From a virus, in IMG/VR virus record IMGVR_UViG_3300027985_000278, positions 1 through 21,041 of that record: 21,041 nt of DNA. One strand, written 5' to 3'. Position 1 is the stretch's first letter; each line of letters starts with the position of its first letter. The notes under the pieces were generated by a model. That model did not search any database. It saw only the letters and a list, made by a program, of their open reading frames with translations, and was not told the origin of the DNA. The translations under genes were made by a program, and so were the position numbers. Positions 1 to 6,947 of the stretch are shown here, in pieces.

Positions 1-31
1 TGTTGGACCGTTTGATTGCGTGTGGCAATGA
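1..31 (+). CDS. 3' end of an upstream gene (partial)
   Basis: Only the last nine codons and the stop are visible, in the frame starting at base 2 and ending with TGA at 29-31. The stop overlaps the ATG at 28 in an ATGA arrangement. The same kind of overlap joins several other genes in this genome (GTGA at 6944 and 9088, ATGA at 15271), which is why I read this as the end of a coupled upstream gene. Nothing can be said about its function. It shows that the window begins inside the replication operon. Confidence 0.4.
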   Translation, partial: VGPFDCVWQ

Positions 32-339
32 CAGCAATCTCTCGTAACTCGGACTTCCTGTTCCGTATGGTCCTCGTGGCTCATGAGGGTAATGAGTATG
101 GCGGGGAACCTACTGCACAGGATTGGATTGTCACTGCTACGTTCCGTCGCTTGCGTTCTGGTAGGGAGCGTGCGACGTTGCAGGCGGAGCATGTGCAAAC
201 GGGTGTGGTGTTGACGTGCCCGAAAGATGCTGATAGCATCATCAAAGTCCTGCCGGAAGATCACTGGCCGGAGTTCATCAAGAAAATGTGTTCGGAGGTT
301 CCGGGCACAAATCAGCCAACGTTGTTGGCAGAAGGGTAG
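28..339 (+). CDS. Small early protein of unknown function
   Basis: A 103-residue protein that I do not recognise. It looks soluble, with mixed alpha and beta character and no membrane segment or signal peptide. I chose ATG 28 because it overlaps the upstream stop (ATGA). In-frame TTG 16 and GTG 22 are also possible and would add up to four residues, but none of the three has a clear ribosome binding site. It sits directly before the putative ssDNA-binding protein gene with a 6-base gap. It therefore belongs to the replication operon, and an accessory DNA-metabolism role is the natural guess but is unproven. Confidence 0.7.
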   Translation: MTAISRNSDFLFRMVLVAHEGNEYGGEPTAQDWIVTATFRRLRSGRERATLQAEHVQTGVVLTCPKDADSIIKVLPEDHWPEFIKKMCSEVPGTNQPTLLAEG

Positions 340-345
340 TTCAAA

Positions 346-837
346 ATGTCTGATCAGGCTGCCGAACCCAAGGGCAACGAGGTTGCGCGTCGGGTCGTGT
401 CCTCTGATGATGTGCTTGCCAAGATCGCTTCCGTCAACGGGCAGAACATGTCGTTCTACTCGACGATGGATTCCAGCGATCCGGCAACCAAGATGGCGCT
501 GTTGCAGGCCATCACGGAATCCGAGCCGGTGGCTGACCACCTGCGGGAAACCATCAACCTCAAGAACTTCGCGTTGCAGTCCACGACCATGATCGACACG
601 GATACCGGTGAGGAAGTTCCGATCCTCCGTACCATCCTCATCGATGCGGACGGAACCGCGTACCACGCGATCAGTGATGGACTGTTCAAGTCCTTGCAGG
701 TCTACACCGGACTGCTCGGTCATCCGTCCACTTGGGAAGCTCCGGTTCCCGTGATCGTGGACGAGAAGCGGGGTCGCTCGGGTTACCGGTTCATGACGAT
801 CAAGCTTGCTCCGGTGGAGGACAAGCCCAAGAAGTAG
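346..837 (+). CDS. Putative single-stranded DNA-binding protein
   Basis: A 163-residue acidic-to-neutral protein. The central part reads like the short ssDNA-binding or replication proteins of small Gram-positive podoviruses and related elements: an N-terminal segment beginning MSFY near residue 35, a TGEEVPILRTILIDADGTAY core near 85-105, then SDGLFKSL and a basic KRGRSGYRF stretch near the C-terminus. In phi29 the ssDNA-binding protein (gene 5) coats displaced strands during protein-primed replication and lies in the same operon as terminal protein and polymerase; this gene has an equivalent position. The ribosome binding site AGAAGGG lies about 9 bases before ATG 346. Codons are strongly C/G-ending, consistent with high expression. 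A hairpin terminator follows. The family assignment is from memory of motifs and is moderate. Confidence 0.6.
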   Translation: MSDQAAEPKGNEVARRVVSSDDVLAKIASVNGQNMSFYSTMDSSDPATKMALLQAITESEPVADHLRETINLKNFALQSTTMIDTDTGEEVPILRTILIDADGTAYHAISDGLFKSLQVYTGLLGHPSTWEAPVPVIVDEKRGRSGYRFMTIKLAPVEDKPKK

Positions 838-862
838 GTGCTAGCCTGCTGTGGTGCACACT

Positions 863-900
863 TGACAGGGACCGGTTCTGCCCGGTCCCTGTCACTTCTT
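863..900 (+). terminator. Hairpin terminator between SSB and terminal protein genes
   Basis: A perfect 13-bp inverted repeat, TGACAGGGACCGG (863-875) and CCGGTCCCTGTCA (882-894), has a 6-base loop and is followed by a pyrimidine-rich CTTCTTCT. It would attenuate transcription after the abundant ssDNA-binding protein and lower the supply of terminal protein and polymerase mRNA. The U-tract is imperfect, so termination is probably partial. Confidence 0.7.
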
Positions 901-913
901 CTAAGGGCTTATT

Positions 914-1729
914 GTGACAGGGAATGATGAACTCAAGGCCGAGATTAAGCGTCTCCGCACATTGGTCACCAAGAAGATTTCCCGTGTGAAGCGTAACACG
1001 GGTGCCTTGGTTACCGGTACTAGCTTTGACCCTAGACGTTCAACAAAGGCTCTCGGCAGGCTTTCCGCCGATGAGCTATCAACATATCATGAGCAGTTGC
1101 AAGGCTTCCTGTCCCGGCAGCAGCAGTTTGTTGCTGGTTCCCGTGGTGCACCGATTGACCGCTCACGATGGCAAGAGTACAAGAAGCTTGAACAGTCAGC
1201 CAATAGTCGCAACCAACGCATGTTTGAAGAACTCAAGGACGTTCGGTTGCCGAATGGTATGACGGTTGAGGCTTGGCAGGCGATGAAAGCTGCTAGTCAC
1301 CCGCAAATGGTTAACCCGGCTGTGAACACACCGAAGCCTGTAAACAGGGAAGCTAAACAGTTTGATCGTGAAGCTTCCTTGGAAAAGATGATTGAGAAGA
1401 TGAAGGAACGTGACAATGATGATTACTTCCACCAGCAGGTTGCGGCAGGAAAGCAACAGTGGAATCAAATGGTTGATCTTATTGACACGGTTCGGCAGGA
1501 GCCTGAACAGCCACCTACTCAACGTGATCGGGTCAATGCTCTTTCGGATGATCAGTTCGCGGCACTTCTGTTCTATACCGAGTTCATGAATGATGCGTCC
1601 TTGAACTATGAGTACATGATGAAGATGTTCGGTCGAGCCGAACGGGCACATATCAAAACTGCGGCTGATAGGGCAATGGAAGATTATGACCGTCTCATCG
1701 AATGGGCGGAAGGGCTCAAGTTCGACTAG
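914..1729 (+). CDS. Terminal protein (primer for DNA replication), candidate
   Basis: A 271-residue, highly charged, mostly helical protein without membrane segments or catalytic motifs. I infer the terminal protein from three points. It lies immediately before, and overlaps by 44 bases, the protein-primed DNA polymerase gene, as gene 3 precedes gene 2 in phi29. Its length is close to phi29 terminal protein (266 residues). It is rich in Lys, Arg, Glu and Gln, with a basic N-terminal region (residues about 8-30) suited to DNA binding. In phi29 a Ser near the C-terminus takes the first dAMP; the priming residue here cannot be identified by eye. The GTG start at 914 has AAGGG 6 bases upstream. 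The sequence is very divergent in this family, so the call is from context. Confidence 0.65.
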   Translation: MTGNDELKAEIKRLRTLVTKKISRVKRNTGALVTGTSFDPRRSTKALGRLSADELSTYHEQLQGFLSRQQQFVAGSRGAPIDRSRWQEYKKLEQSANSRNQRMFEELKDVRLPNGMTVEAWQAMKAASHPQMVNPAVNTPKPVNREAKQFDREASLEKMIEKMKERDNDDYFHQQVAAGKQQWNQMVDLIDTVRQEPEQPPTQRDRVNALSDDQFAALLFYTEFMNDASLNYEYMMKMFGRAERAHIKTAADRAMEDYDRLIEWAEGLKFD

Positions 1730-3488
1730 GCTGGTAGCTGACTTCGAGACAACCACCGATCCACTCGATTGTAGAGTATGGGCATGGGGATTGGTGGAGA
1801 TTGATGATCCACTGTTGACAGTGGATATGGACACAACCATTGAATCATTCTGTGATCATGCCTCCATGATCGAAAATGCCATCATCTACTTCCACAATCT
1901 CGCATTCGATGGCATCTTCATAATCGACTTCTTGCTTCGCCACGGATATCGGTTTCTTCATGAGGGAAGACTCATGAAGCGTGAGTTCAGTTGCGTAATC
2001 TCTAACATGGGCAAGTTCTACACGATTACCGTTCGGTGGGCAAACGGTTGTGTAACAGAGTTCCGTGATAGTCTCAAGAAGCTCCCCATGACCGTTGCCC
2101 GGATCGCCAAGGCATTCAAACTACCCATGACCAAGGGCGAGATTGACTACCACGCTCATCGTCCTGTAGGGCACAAGATCACAGTGGAGGAAGCGGACTA
2201 TCTAGCACGCGATCTTCGCATCGTGGCAATGGCACTCAAGCAACAACTTGATGAGGGTATGACACGATTGACCGTGGGAGCCGATTCGTTGGCAGAGTTC
2301 AAGGACATTTTCGGTAAGAAATACTTTGAGCGTATTTTCCCTGTCCTGTCGCCAACGATGGATGAGGAAGTCAGGAGAGCCTACCGTGGAGGTTGGACAT
2401 ATGCTGATGAACGATGGAGAGGAAAGGTGCAGCACCGTAAGGGTAAGGTGTTTGACGTTAATAGCCTCTATCCTTATATCATGTATGATCGTGTTCTCCC
2501 ATACGGGATGCCAATCTACTGTGACGGAAAGCCAGAAATCACGCCAGAGTATCCACTATTCATTGTTACCGTCACATTGACTGCCAAACTCAAGCCCGGC
2601 CACCTTCCCTGTATCCAAATCAAAGGTTCCCCTCTGTTCGGAGCTAGCGAATACCAGAAGGTAATTGATGATCCTGTCACGTTGAGTTGTACGAACGTTG
2701 ACCTCGCGTTGTGGCAGGAACATTACGATCTGGACATTCTCTCATGGGATGGCGCGTGGCAGTTTGCTGGAATGCGTGGTGTGTTTGAGGAATACATCGA
2801 CAAGTGGATGCAAGTTAAGGCCACCACGGAGGGTGGTATGCGTGAGATTGCCAAGCTTCACTTGAACTCGCTTTACGGAAAGTTCGCCACTAATCCTAAC
2901 GTAACAGGTAAGTTCCCTGTTCTACAGGACAACATGGTGAAGCTTCTTCTCGGCCCCGAAGAAATGAGAAGCCCTGTTTACACTCCGATGGGGGTGTTCA
3001 TCACATCATACGCTCGTGATCTAACGATCCGGGCAGCACAGGAGAACTACAATGTATTCGCTTATGCTGACACCGATTCCCTACACCTTTTTGTTGACGC
3101 CAACCCTGACGGCTTGGACATTGACAAGAGTAGGCTTGGAGCATGGAAGCATGAAATGGATTTCGACTCTGCCATTTATGTCCGAGCCAAGTGCTATTCT
3201 GAACGGTACACAGATCACCCAATCCGGTGCACCTGCAACGTGGAGCCACCCTATGCACTAGGAGACAAGGACGGCTCACACGCCAAGGGCTGTGGCTACT
3301 CCACGCACATCGCAGGCGTGCCTTTGGAGATTGCCCGGCAGATCACGTTCAGCGACTTCTACAACGATCACAAGCTCCGGGGCAAGCTCACAGCCAAGAC
3401 CGTGCCCGGTGGCGTGGTACTGGTGGAGACGGAGTTCACTTTGAAAAATCCAGCTTGGGAGCTTGACACCGAACTTGTGGACGCATAG
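1686..3488 (+). CDS. Protein-primed family B DNA polymerase (phi29 type)
   Basis: A 600-residue polymerase (phi29: 575). The 3'-5' exonuclease motifs are DFETT (19-23, Exo I), NLAFDG (71-76, Exo II) and YLARD (172-176, Exo III). Polymerase motif A is DVNSLYP (257-263), motif B is KLHLNSLYGKFATNP (390-404), motif C is YADTDS (460-465), and the KxY motif is KCY (502-504). The C-terminal VPGGVVLVETEFTLK closely resembles the phi29 C-terminus. The regions between motifs A and B have the length expected for the TPR1 and TPR2 insertions that give protein priming and strand displacement. All catalytic acids appear intact. The start at 1686 has GGAAG 5 bases upstream and lies inside the terminal protein gene, so the two are translationally coupled. 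The thumb region after KCY carries an unusual Cys cluster (C515, C517, C536). Confidence 0.97.
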   Translation: MTVSSNGRKGSSSTRLVADFETTTDPLDCRVWAWGLVEIDDPLLTVDMDTTIESFCDHASMIENAIIYFHNLAFDGIFIIDFLLRHGYRFLHEGRLMKREFSCVISNMGKFYTITVRWANGCVTEFRDSLKKLPMTVARIAKAFKLPMTKGEIDYHAHRPVGHKITVEEADYLARDLRIVAMALKQQLDEGMTRLTVGADSLAEFKDIFGKKYFERIFPVLSPTMDEEVRRAYRGGWTYADERWRGKVQHRKGKVFDVNSLYPYIMYDRVLPYGMPIYCDGKPEITPEYPLFIVTVTLTAKLKPGHLPCIQIKGSPLFGASEYQKVIDDPVTLSCTNVDLALWQEHYDLDILSWDGAWQFAGMRGVFEEYIDKWMQVKATTEGGMREIAKLHLNSLYGKFATNPNVTGKFPVLQDNMVKLLLGPEEMRSPVYTPMGVFITSYARDLTIRAAQENYNVFAYADTDSLHLFVDANPDGLDIDKSRLGAWKHEMDFDSAIYVRAKCYSERYTDHPIRCTCNVEPPYALGDKDGSHAKGCGYSTHIAGVPLEIARQITFSDFYNDHKLRGKLTAKTVPGGVVLVETEFTLKNPAWELDTELVDA

Positions 3489-3502
3489 GATGGAGCTTGT
3501 CA

Positions 3503-3520
3503 GGTTGCAACAGGGCAACC
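3503..3520. promoter_or_regulatory. Small inverted repeat upstream of the regulator gene
   Basis: GGTTGC (3503-3508) and GCAACC (3515-3520) form a 6-bp dyad with a 6-base centre in the short gap between the polymerase stop and the ribbon-helix-helix gene. Its size fits an operator for a dimeric regulator such as the next gene's product, but it could equally be a small RNA hairpin. No other copy was noticed. Confidence 0.25.
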
Positions 3521-3544
3521 ACAACATCACGAAAGGCTGCTGAA

Positions 3545-3748
3545 ATGGCTGCTCCGAAGACCGTCAAGACCCCGAAGACCCCGAACAAGGCCGTCTCCTG
3601 CACCATGCCGGAGAACGTCTTCAAGGCTCTGGACGAGTACCGTTGGACGGTTCGCCAGAACCTGTCCGAAATGATCACCACCTGCGTCAAGGCCTACTTG
3701 GACGCCAACGGCGTGTCGTACGAGGTCGAGAAGCCCGCTGCCGAGTAA
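3545..3748 (+). CDS. Ribbon-helix-helix DNA-binding protein, putative transcriptional regulator
   Basis: A 67-residue protein. A Lys/Pro-rich N-terminal tail (residues 1-15) is followed by a ribbon-helix-helix pattern: a short strand around KAVSCTMP, helix 1 around ENVFKALDEYRWTVR, a turn, then helix 2 beginning LSEMITTCVKAYLDANG. Arc/CopG/MetJ-type proteins of this shape bind operators as dimers. I place the start at ATG 3545, after the leader GAAAGGCTGC, because the upstream ATG at 3497 lies in the non-conserved leader and lacks a ribosome binding site. Position after the polymerase suggests an early regulator, perhaps for the early-to-late switch, as p4 is in phi29, though it is not visibly related to p4. 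Codon use is strongly C/G-ending, implying high expression. Confidence 0.72.
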   Translation: MAAPKTVKTPKTPNKAVSCTMPENVFKALDEYRWTVRQNLSEMITTCVKAYLDANGVSYEVEKPAAE

Positions 3749-3829
3749 CCTCCTCCAACTCGGTAGTAAACACCCGGGTATGTGGATAAACTGCCCATCA
3801 CAACCACCACAAGAAAGGCTGCAAACATC

Positions 3830-3973
3830 ATGGCTGACGCCAAGCCCGTCGATGTTAAGAACTACTTCGGCTACCCGGACACCACCACGTTCATGCGTGA
3901 CTGGAAGTCCCTCACCGACAAGGACAAGGCCGATCTCAAGAAGGGAATCGGAGACGGTTCTCTGAACTACTAG
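3830..3973 (+). CDS. Conserved-looking 47-residue early protein
   Basis: A 47-residue protein starting at ATG 3830. The leader GAAAGGCTGC about 8 bases upstream is identical to that of the preceding regulator gene, and both genes open with ATGGCTG. The body is an amphipathic, charged pattern (FGYPDTTTFMRDWKSL followed by TDKDKADLKKGIGDG), ending SLNY. It reads like a compact helical protein. Small actinobacterial phages often carry proteins with a YFG...EW..L...DK..L..GI.NG..TY pattern, but no function is known to me. Heavy use of C-ending codons suggests strong expression. The 81-base gap before it (3749-3829) shows no clear promoter. Confidence 0.7.
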   Translation: MADAKPVDVKNYFGYPDTTTFMRDWKSLTDKDKADLKKGIGDGSLNY

Positions 3974-4090
3974 ACGTGGCGTCCGGATCGCGAGCCTGTA
4001 TGACTATCCGGCTTCGCTGGGGCTGATACCCTGCCGGGTAGCTCACCCTGTTGCATGGGATACTTGTTTCGCCCGTTTCGCCACAACACA
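3974..4090 (+). ncRNA. Gene-free stretch with two hairpins, candidate structured RNA
   Basis: No reading frame with a start and ribosome binding site is seen in these 117 bases. Two local structures can be drawn. GCGAGCC (3990-3996) pairs with GGC-TCGC (4010-4012 and 4014-4017) with one bulged T. GGGC (4020-4023) plus TACCC (4027-4031) pairs with GGGTA plus GCTC (4036-4044), with a 3-base bulge and the loop TGCC. The stretch lies between the last early gene and the late promoter. It may be a 3' untranslated region, or a small RNA analogous to the packaging RNA needed by the phi29 gp16 ATPase. I have no sequence similarity to support the latter. Confidence 0.25.
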
Positions 4091-4127
4091 GAAATGCCCT
4101 GCCGTGCTTGCACGGCAGGGCATTTCG
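4091..4127 (+). terminator. Strong hairpin terminator at the early/late boundary
   Basis: A 16-bp perfect stem, GAAATGCCCTGCCGTG (4091-4106) and CACGGCAGGGCATTTC (4111-4126), has the 4-base loop CTTG. The ATTTC on the 3' arm supplies the weak U-run. It ends the replication operon and shares its AAATGCCC/GGGCATTT outer arms with the hairpins at 6173 and 18452. Confidence 0.85.
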
Positions 4128-4136
4128 CTGTACCTT
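4108..4136 (+). promoter_or_regulatory. Late promoter, leaderless (scaffold/capsid)
   Basis: A -35-like TTGCAC (4108-4113) and a -10-like TACCTT (4131-4136) are separated by 17 bases. The -35 lies in the loop and first bases of the 3' arm of the terminator hairpin. The -10 is preceded directly by CTG and ends exactly 6 bases before ATG 4143, so transcription would start at or next to the A of the start codon. The same CTG-TANNNT-N6-ATG layout occurs at 12071 and 14225. Confidence 0.65.
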
Positions 4137-4142
4137 TGAGGC

Positions 4143-4463
4143 ATGGCTGACAGTATGCAGGAATGGCTCGACAAGTTGAGCCCTTACACAGAGGGAGAAT
4201 CACCTGCTCTCCCCACAGAAATCGTTGATGGGATTCGCGAAACGTGGAGTGCCAGCAACACCGCATTTGACGGTGCAACACACCGTATTACCGAACAGGA
4301 AGCGTCGATCACGGCCAAGGAAGCCGAGATTGCCAAGCTAAAGGCAGCCAACTACGATCTAACGATTAAAGCTTCGGCCAAGCCTGCTGAACCGCTTCCT
4401 GATCCGGACGACAACAAACCAACCGGTATTGCCGGACTTTTCACTCCGAGAGGAAAGAAGTAA
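4143..4463 (+). CDS. Putative capsid scaffolding protein (gp7-like)
   Basis: A 106-residue protein directly before the major capsid gene, overlapping it by one base (TAATG). Residues about 45-75 form a Glu/Lys/Ala-rich segment (EQEASITAKEAEIAKLKAAN) with coiled-coil heptad character, followed by a Pro/Asp-rich linker and a basic C-terminus (FTPRGKK). Small size, coiled coil, basic tail and position match phi29 gp7, the 98-residue scaffold that drives prohead assembly and leaves before packaging. There is no usable Shine-Dalgarno sequence: GAGG is only two bases from the ATG, which fits a leaderless mRNA. Function is inferred from position and composition. Confidence 0.68.
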   Translation: MADSMQEWLDKLSPYTEGESPALPTEIVDGIRETWSASNTAFDGATHRITEQEASITAKEAEIAKLKAANYDLTIKASAKPAEPLPDPDDNKPTGIAGLFTPRGKK

Positions 4464-6118
4464 TGCAAAAGGACATTCTCGATCTTCGAGACCTGTCGAA
4501 TGCGGAAGTCATGGACGCAATCCGCAATGAAGCCAGCATGGAATACCAGAACCGTATTCCCGAGGTTTCGCAGTCTTCCATCAAGGAAGCCGTTGACAAC
4601 CTCATGAACTACCGTCCCGCATGGAACGAGTTCATCAACACGTTCGTCAACCGCATTGGTCAGGTCTACGCTCGCACGCAGAGTTGGACGAACCCGTTCG
4701 CTGTGTACAAGAAGGGTCTCATGACCTTCGGTGACACCATTGAGGAATACATGGCGGATATGCTCGAAGCTCATGAGTACAGCGCCGACCGTGACTACGG
4801 GGAAAAGGTTCTGTTCGGGCAGGAACGTCCCGCTGTGGAGGTCAACTTCCACAAGGTCAACCGTGAGAACTTCTACAAGATCACGGTCAACGAGAAGCTG
4901 CTCCGTAGGGCTTTCCTGAATGAGGGTGGGCTTTCGCAGCTCATTGCTCAGATCATGGACGCGCCACTCAAGTCGGATCAGTGGGATGAGTTCCTGCTCA
5001 TGACCAACCTGTTCCGTGAGTACGAGAGCAACGGCGGCTTCTACAAGATGCAGGTTCCGGATTTCTCGGAACTCAACACCGGCGAGTACGAGGCACGTTC
5101 CGCGCTCAAGACAATCAAGAGCATGGCAATGAAGCTTCCGTACCTTTCTCGGGAGTTCAACGCTGCGCACATGCCTGTTGCGGCACAGCCCACTGAACTC
5201 ACGCTGATCGGCACGCCGAACTTCCTTGCCAGCATTGACGTGGACGGTCTCGCGCCCATCTTCCACATCGACAAGGCCGACACGTCATGGGATCGCACCA
5301 TTGCACTTCCGGATCAGTATTTCGGAATCGATGGGTGTCAGGGCATTCTGACCACCAAGGATTTCTTCATGGTGTTCGATACCCTGCTGGAAAACCGGAA
5401 TCAGCCGAACCCTGCCGGGCTGTACGAAAACTTCTTCCTGCACCACTGGCAGATCATTTCGGCAAGCCGGTTCGTTCCCGCGATCATGCTCACGTCCGAA
5501 ATGCAAACCATCACTCTCCGAGAGGACTTCACCGTGTCGAGCATTGCTGACACCGTTGTTTCCGACGCTGACGGTAACGTTGTCACCACCGTCAACCGGG
5601 GTGCCATTTACGCGCTCGATACGGCAGTCACCACCGATCCGGAGGGTGGCAACGTGGGTGTCGCGTACGCTGTTACCGGCAACGAATCCCACCACACGTA
5701 CATCACCAACAACGGTGTCCTGTACGTTGGCCAGGACGAGGCAGCCGATAGCATCACGGTCACGGCGATCACCACGTTCATCGATCCCACGAACCCGCGT
5801 CTCGATGGCATCACGTCTGACGTTGTGCTCACCGTGGCAGGCGACGTGCAGGCCATGTGGCCGGTGTACGGCACTCTCGCAGGAATCAAGATCGCCGGTG
5901 TCTCTGTGGACGCTGTTGATCCCGAAACCACCACGTACACGCTGGAACTGGCTACCGGTACCGTTGTGACCAAGGCCAAGGTGCTTGTGGACGTGGTTGG
6001 TTCTGCCAACGTCACCAAGACCGTCACGGCCACTGAGACTGGCTACGTTGTGGTTGTGTCGGTTGATCCCGGTGAGGGTGACGCCGTTGACTACACGGTC
6101 ACGGTGACTGTCCCCTGA
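4463..6118 (+). CDS. Major capsid protein with two C-terminal Ig-like domains
   Basis: A 551-residue protein in the capsid position. Residues 1 to about 345 are the probable HK97-fold shell domain, beginning MQKDILDLRDLSNAEVMDAI and rich in Phe/Tyr/Asn. Residues about 347-462 look like a BIG2-type domain (SIADTVVSDADGNVVTTVNR, then a TNNGVLYVGQDEAADSITVT segment), as in phi29 gp8. A further ~90 residues of Thr/Val-rich beta strands (about 463-551, ending DYTVTVTVP) look like a second Ig-like domain. This makes the protein about 100 residues longer than phi29 gp8 (448). The ribosome binding site GAGGAAAG precedes ATG 4463. A terminator follows, so the capsid message can be ended separately. 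Confidence 0.88.
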   Translation: MQKDILDLRDLSNAEVMDAIRNEASMEYQNRIPEVSQSSIKEAVDNLMNYRPAWNEFINTFVNRIGQVYARTQSWTNPFAVYKKGLMTFGDTIEEYMADMLEAHEYSADRDYGEKVLFGQERPAVEVNFHKVNRENFYKITVNEKLLRRAFLNEGGLSQLIAQIMDAPLKSDQWDEFLLMTNLFREYESNGGFYKMQVPDFSELNTGEYEARSALKTIKSMAMKLPYLSREFNAAHMPVAAQPTELTLIGTPNFLASIDVDGLAPIFHIDKADTSWDRTIALPDQYFGIDGCQGILTTKDFFMVFDTLLENRNQPNPAGLYENFFLHHWQIISASRFVPAIMLTSEMQTITLREDFTVSSIADTVVSDADGNVVTTVNRGAIYALDTAVTTDPEGGNVGVAYAVTGNESHHTYITNNGVLYVGQDEAADSITVTAITTFIDPTNPRLDGITSDVVLTVAGDVQAMWPVYGTLAGIKIAGVSVDAVDPETTTYTLELATGTVVTKAKVLVDVVGSANVTKTVTATETGYVVVVSVDPGEGDAVDYTVTVTVP

Positions 6119-6172
6119 CCCTCACCCGTTCTAGCAGCCGGGATGGGTGGGTAGGCTGAGCTATCAGCCGAA

Positions 6173-6215
6173 GAATGCCCCGTGTCGCTTCTGAGGGGTG
6201 CGACACGGGGCATTC
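6173..6215 (+). terminator. Hairpin terminator after the capsid gene
   Basis: A perfect 16-bp stem, GAATGCCCCGTGTCGC (6173-6188) and GCGACACGGGGCATTC (6200-6215), has an 11-base loop. It lies between the capsid gene and the endolysin gene, followed within 6 bases by a promoter-like -10. The 54 bases between the capsid stop and this hairpin hold nothing recognisable. Confidence 0.85.
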
Positions 6216-6217
6216 CC

Positions 6218-6226
6218 CTGTACACT
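6218..6226 (+). promoter_or_regulatory. Promoter -10 element for the endolysin/tail operon
   Basis: CTGTACACT (-10 TACACT at 6221-6226) follows the terminator stem directly, in the same relation seen at 4131 and 12071. No convincing -35 is seen at 16-18 bases. Here transcription would start near 6233 and give a short leader containing the ribosome binding site GAAAGGAAAAGGAA before ATG 6255, so this copy is not leaderless. Confidence 0.5.
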
Positions 6227-6254
6227 GTGATTATCCGTCTGAAAGGAAAAGGAA

Positions 6255-6947
6255 ATGGCTGACGCAAGACTCGCACAACACCTGATGCTTTCGCTTCTCG
6301 GAGTGAAATACAAGCTCGGTGCCGAGAACAATCCCGCTGATTATGATCTGACCAGCGAAGTGCCCGATTTCACTGATTGTTCCGAATCTCTGCAAATGAT
6401 CATGAGTGATCTTGGGCATCCTGAGTTCGGTGACGGTTCGTGGCTCCAATGGGCAAAGTGCAATAAGTGGAGCGGAAAGAATGTTGATTGGCCTTTCATG
6501 GGAATCGGCGTCCTGTTCAACAATCCCGCACACAATAACAAGGTTGGGCATATCTTTGCCAACGCTGGCAAGAATCGCCACGGAAAAACTATGATCTTCG
6601 AGTCCCGAGGCAATGCCTACGGTGGAACTCGACTCACCCGCATCTACGATATGATGCACAACCGTGGTTCTGCGGCTCTCGGCATTTATGAGCCGCTCGT
6701 TATCGATGGAGAGCCTGATTATCTGTACGCATGGCGCGGGAAGGATATCAGCCCGACCACGGCCAAGGTACAAACCGTTCTCCGTAAGCTCGGTTATAGT
6801 GGAGGCAACTTCAAGAAAATCACTGTTGATGGTGATTTCGGTCCTCTCACGCAGGCTGCCGTACGGGCATATCAGAAAGCCCGTGGCATGTTCCCTGATG
6901 GCGCTGTGACTGGTGATGTGTGGAATAACATGAAGGAGTTGCTGTGA
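6255..6947 (+). CDS. Endolysin: NlpC/P60-like peptidase with peptidoglycan-binding domain
   Basis: A 230-residue, two-domain protein. Residues 1 to about 150 resemble the N-terminal peptidase domain of actinophage LysA proteins: DCSE with catalytic Cys42, DGSWLQW (60-66), VGHI with His99 and a FESRGNAYGG segment near Glu116. Residues about 166-230 are a PG_binding_1 domain, with VQTVLRKLGY, VDGDFGPLTQAAVRAYQ and a DGAVTGDVW end. It should cleave stem peptides of the host wall. There is no signal peptide, so a holin is needed. It sits unusually between capsid and tail genes, away from the holin candidates at 15271, so a virion-associated role is an alternative. Excellent ribosome binding site; the stop overlaps the next GTG. 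Confidence 0.83.
   Translation: MADARLAQHLMLSLLGVKYKLGAENNPADYDLTSEVPDFTDCSESLQMIMSDLGHPEFGDGSWLQWAKCNKWSGKNVDWPFMGIGVLFNNPAHNNKVGHIFANAGKNRHGKTMIFESRGNAYGGTRLTRIYDMMHNRGSAALGIYEPLVIDGEPDYLYAWRGKDISPTTAKVQTVLRKLGYSGGNFKKITVDGDFGPLTQAAVRAYQKARGMFPDGAVTGDVWNNMKELL

Noticed and set aside
862-867. Perfect TTGACA -35 hexamer before the terminal protein gene
   Set aside because: It is part of the terminator stem and no TANNNT element is found 16-18 bases downstream, so I do not call a promoter.
3999-4004. CTGTATGAC as another copy of the late promoter motif
   Set aside because: It lies in the loop of a predicted hairpin, has no -35 at the right spacing, and no gene starts close downstream.
3974-4090. 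A tRNA gene in the gene-free stretch
   Set aside because: No cloverleaf could be drawn: the T-arm GGTTCGAAT-type sequence, a 7-bp acceptor stem and an anticodon arm are all missing.
4352-5266. 304-codon minus-strand open frame opposite the capsid gene
   Set aside because: It is antisense to a well-supported gene with strong ribosome binding site and domain pattern; its translation has no recognisable motif and reflects the codon bias of the real gene.
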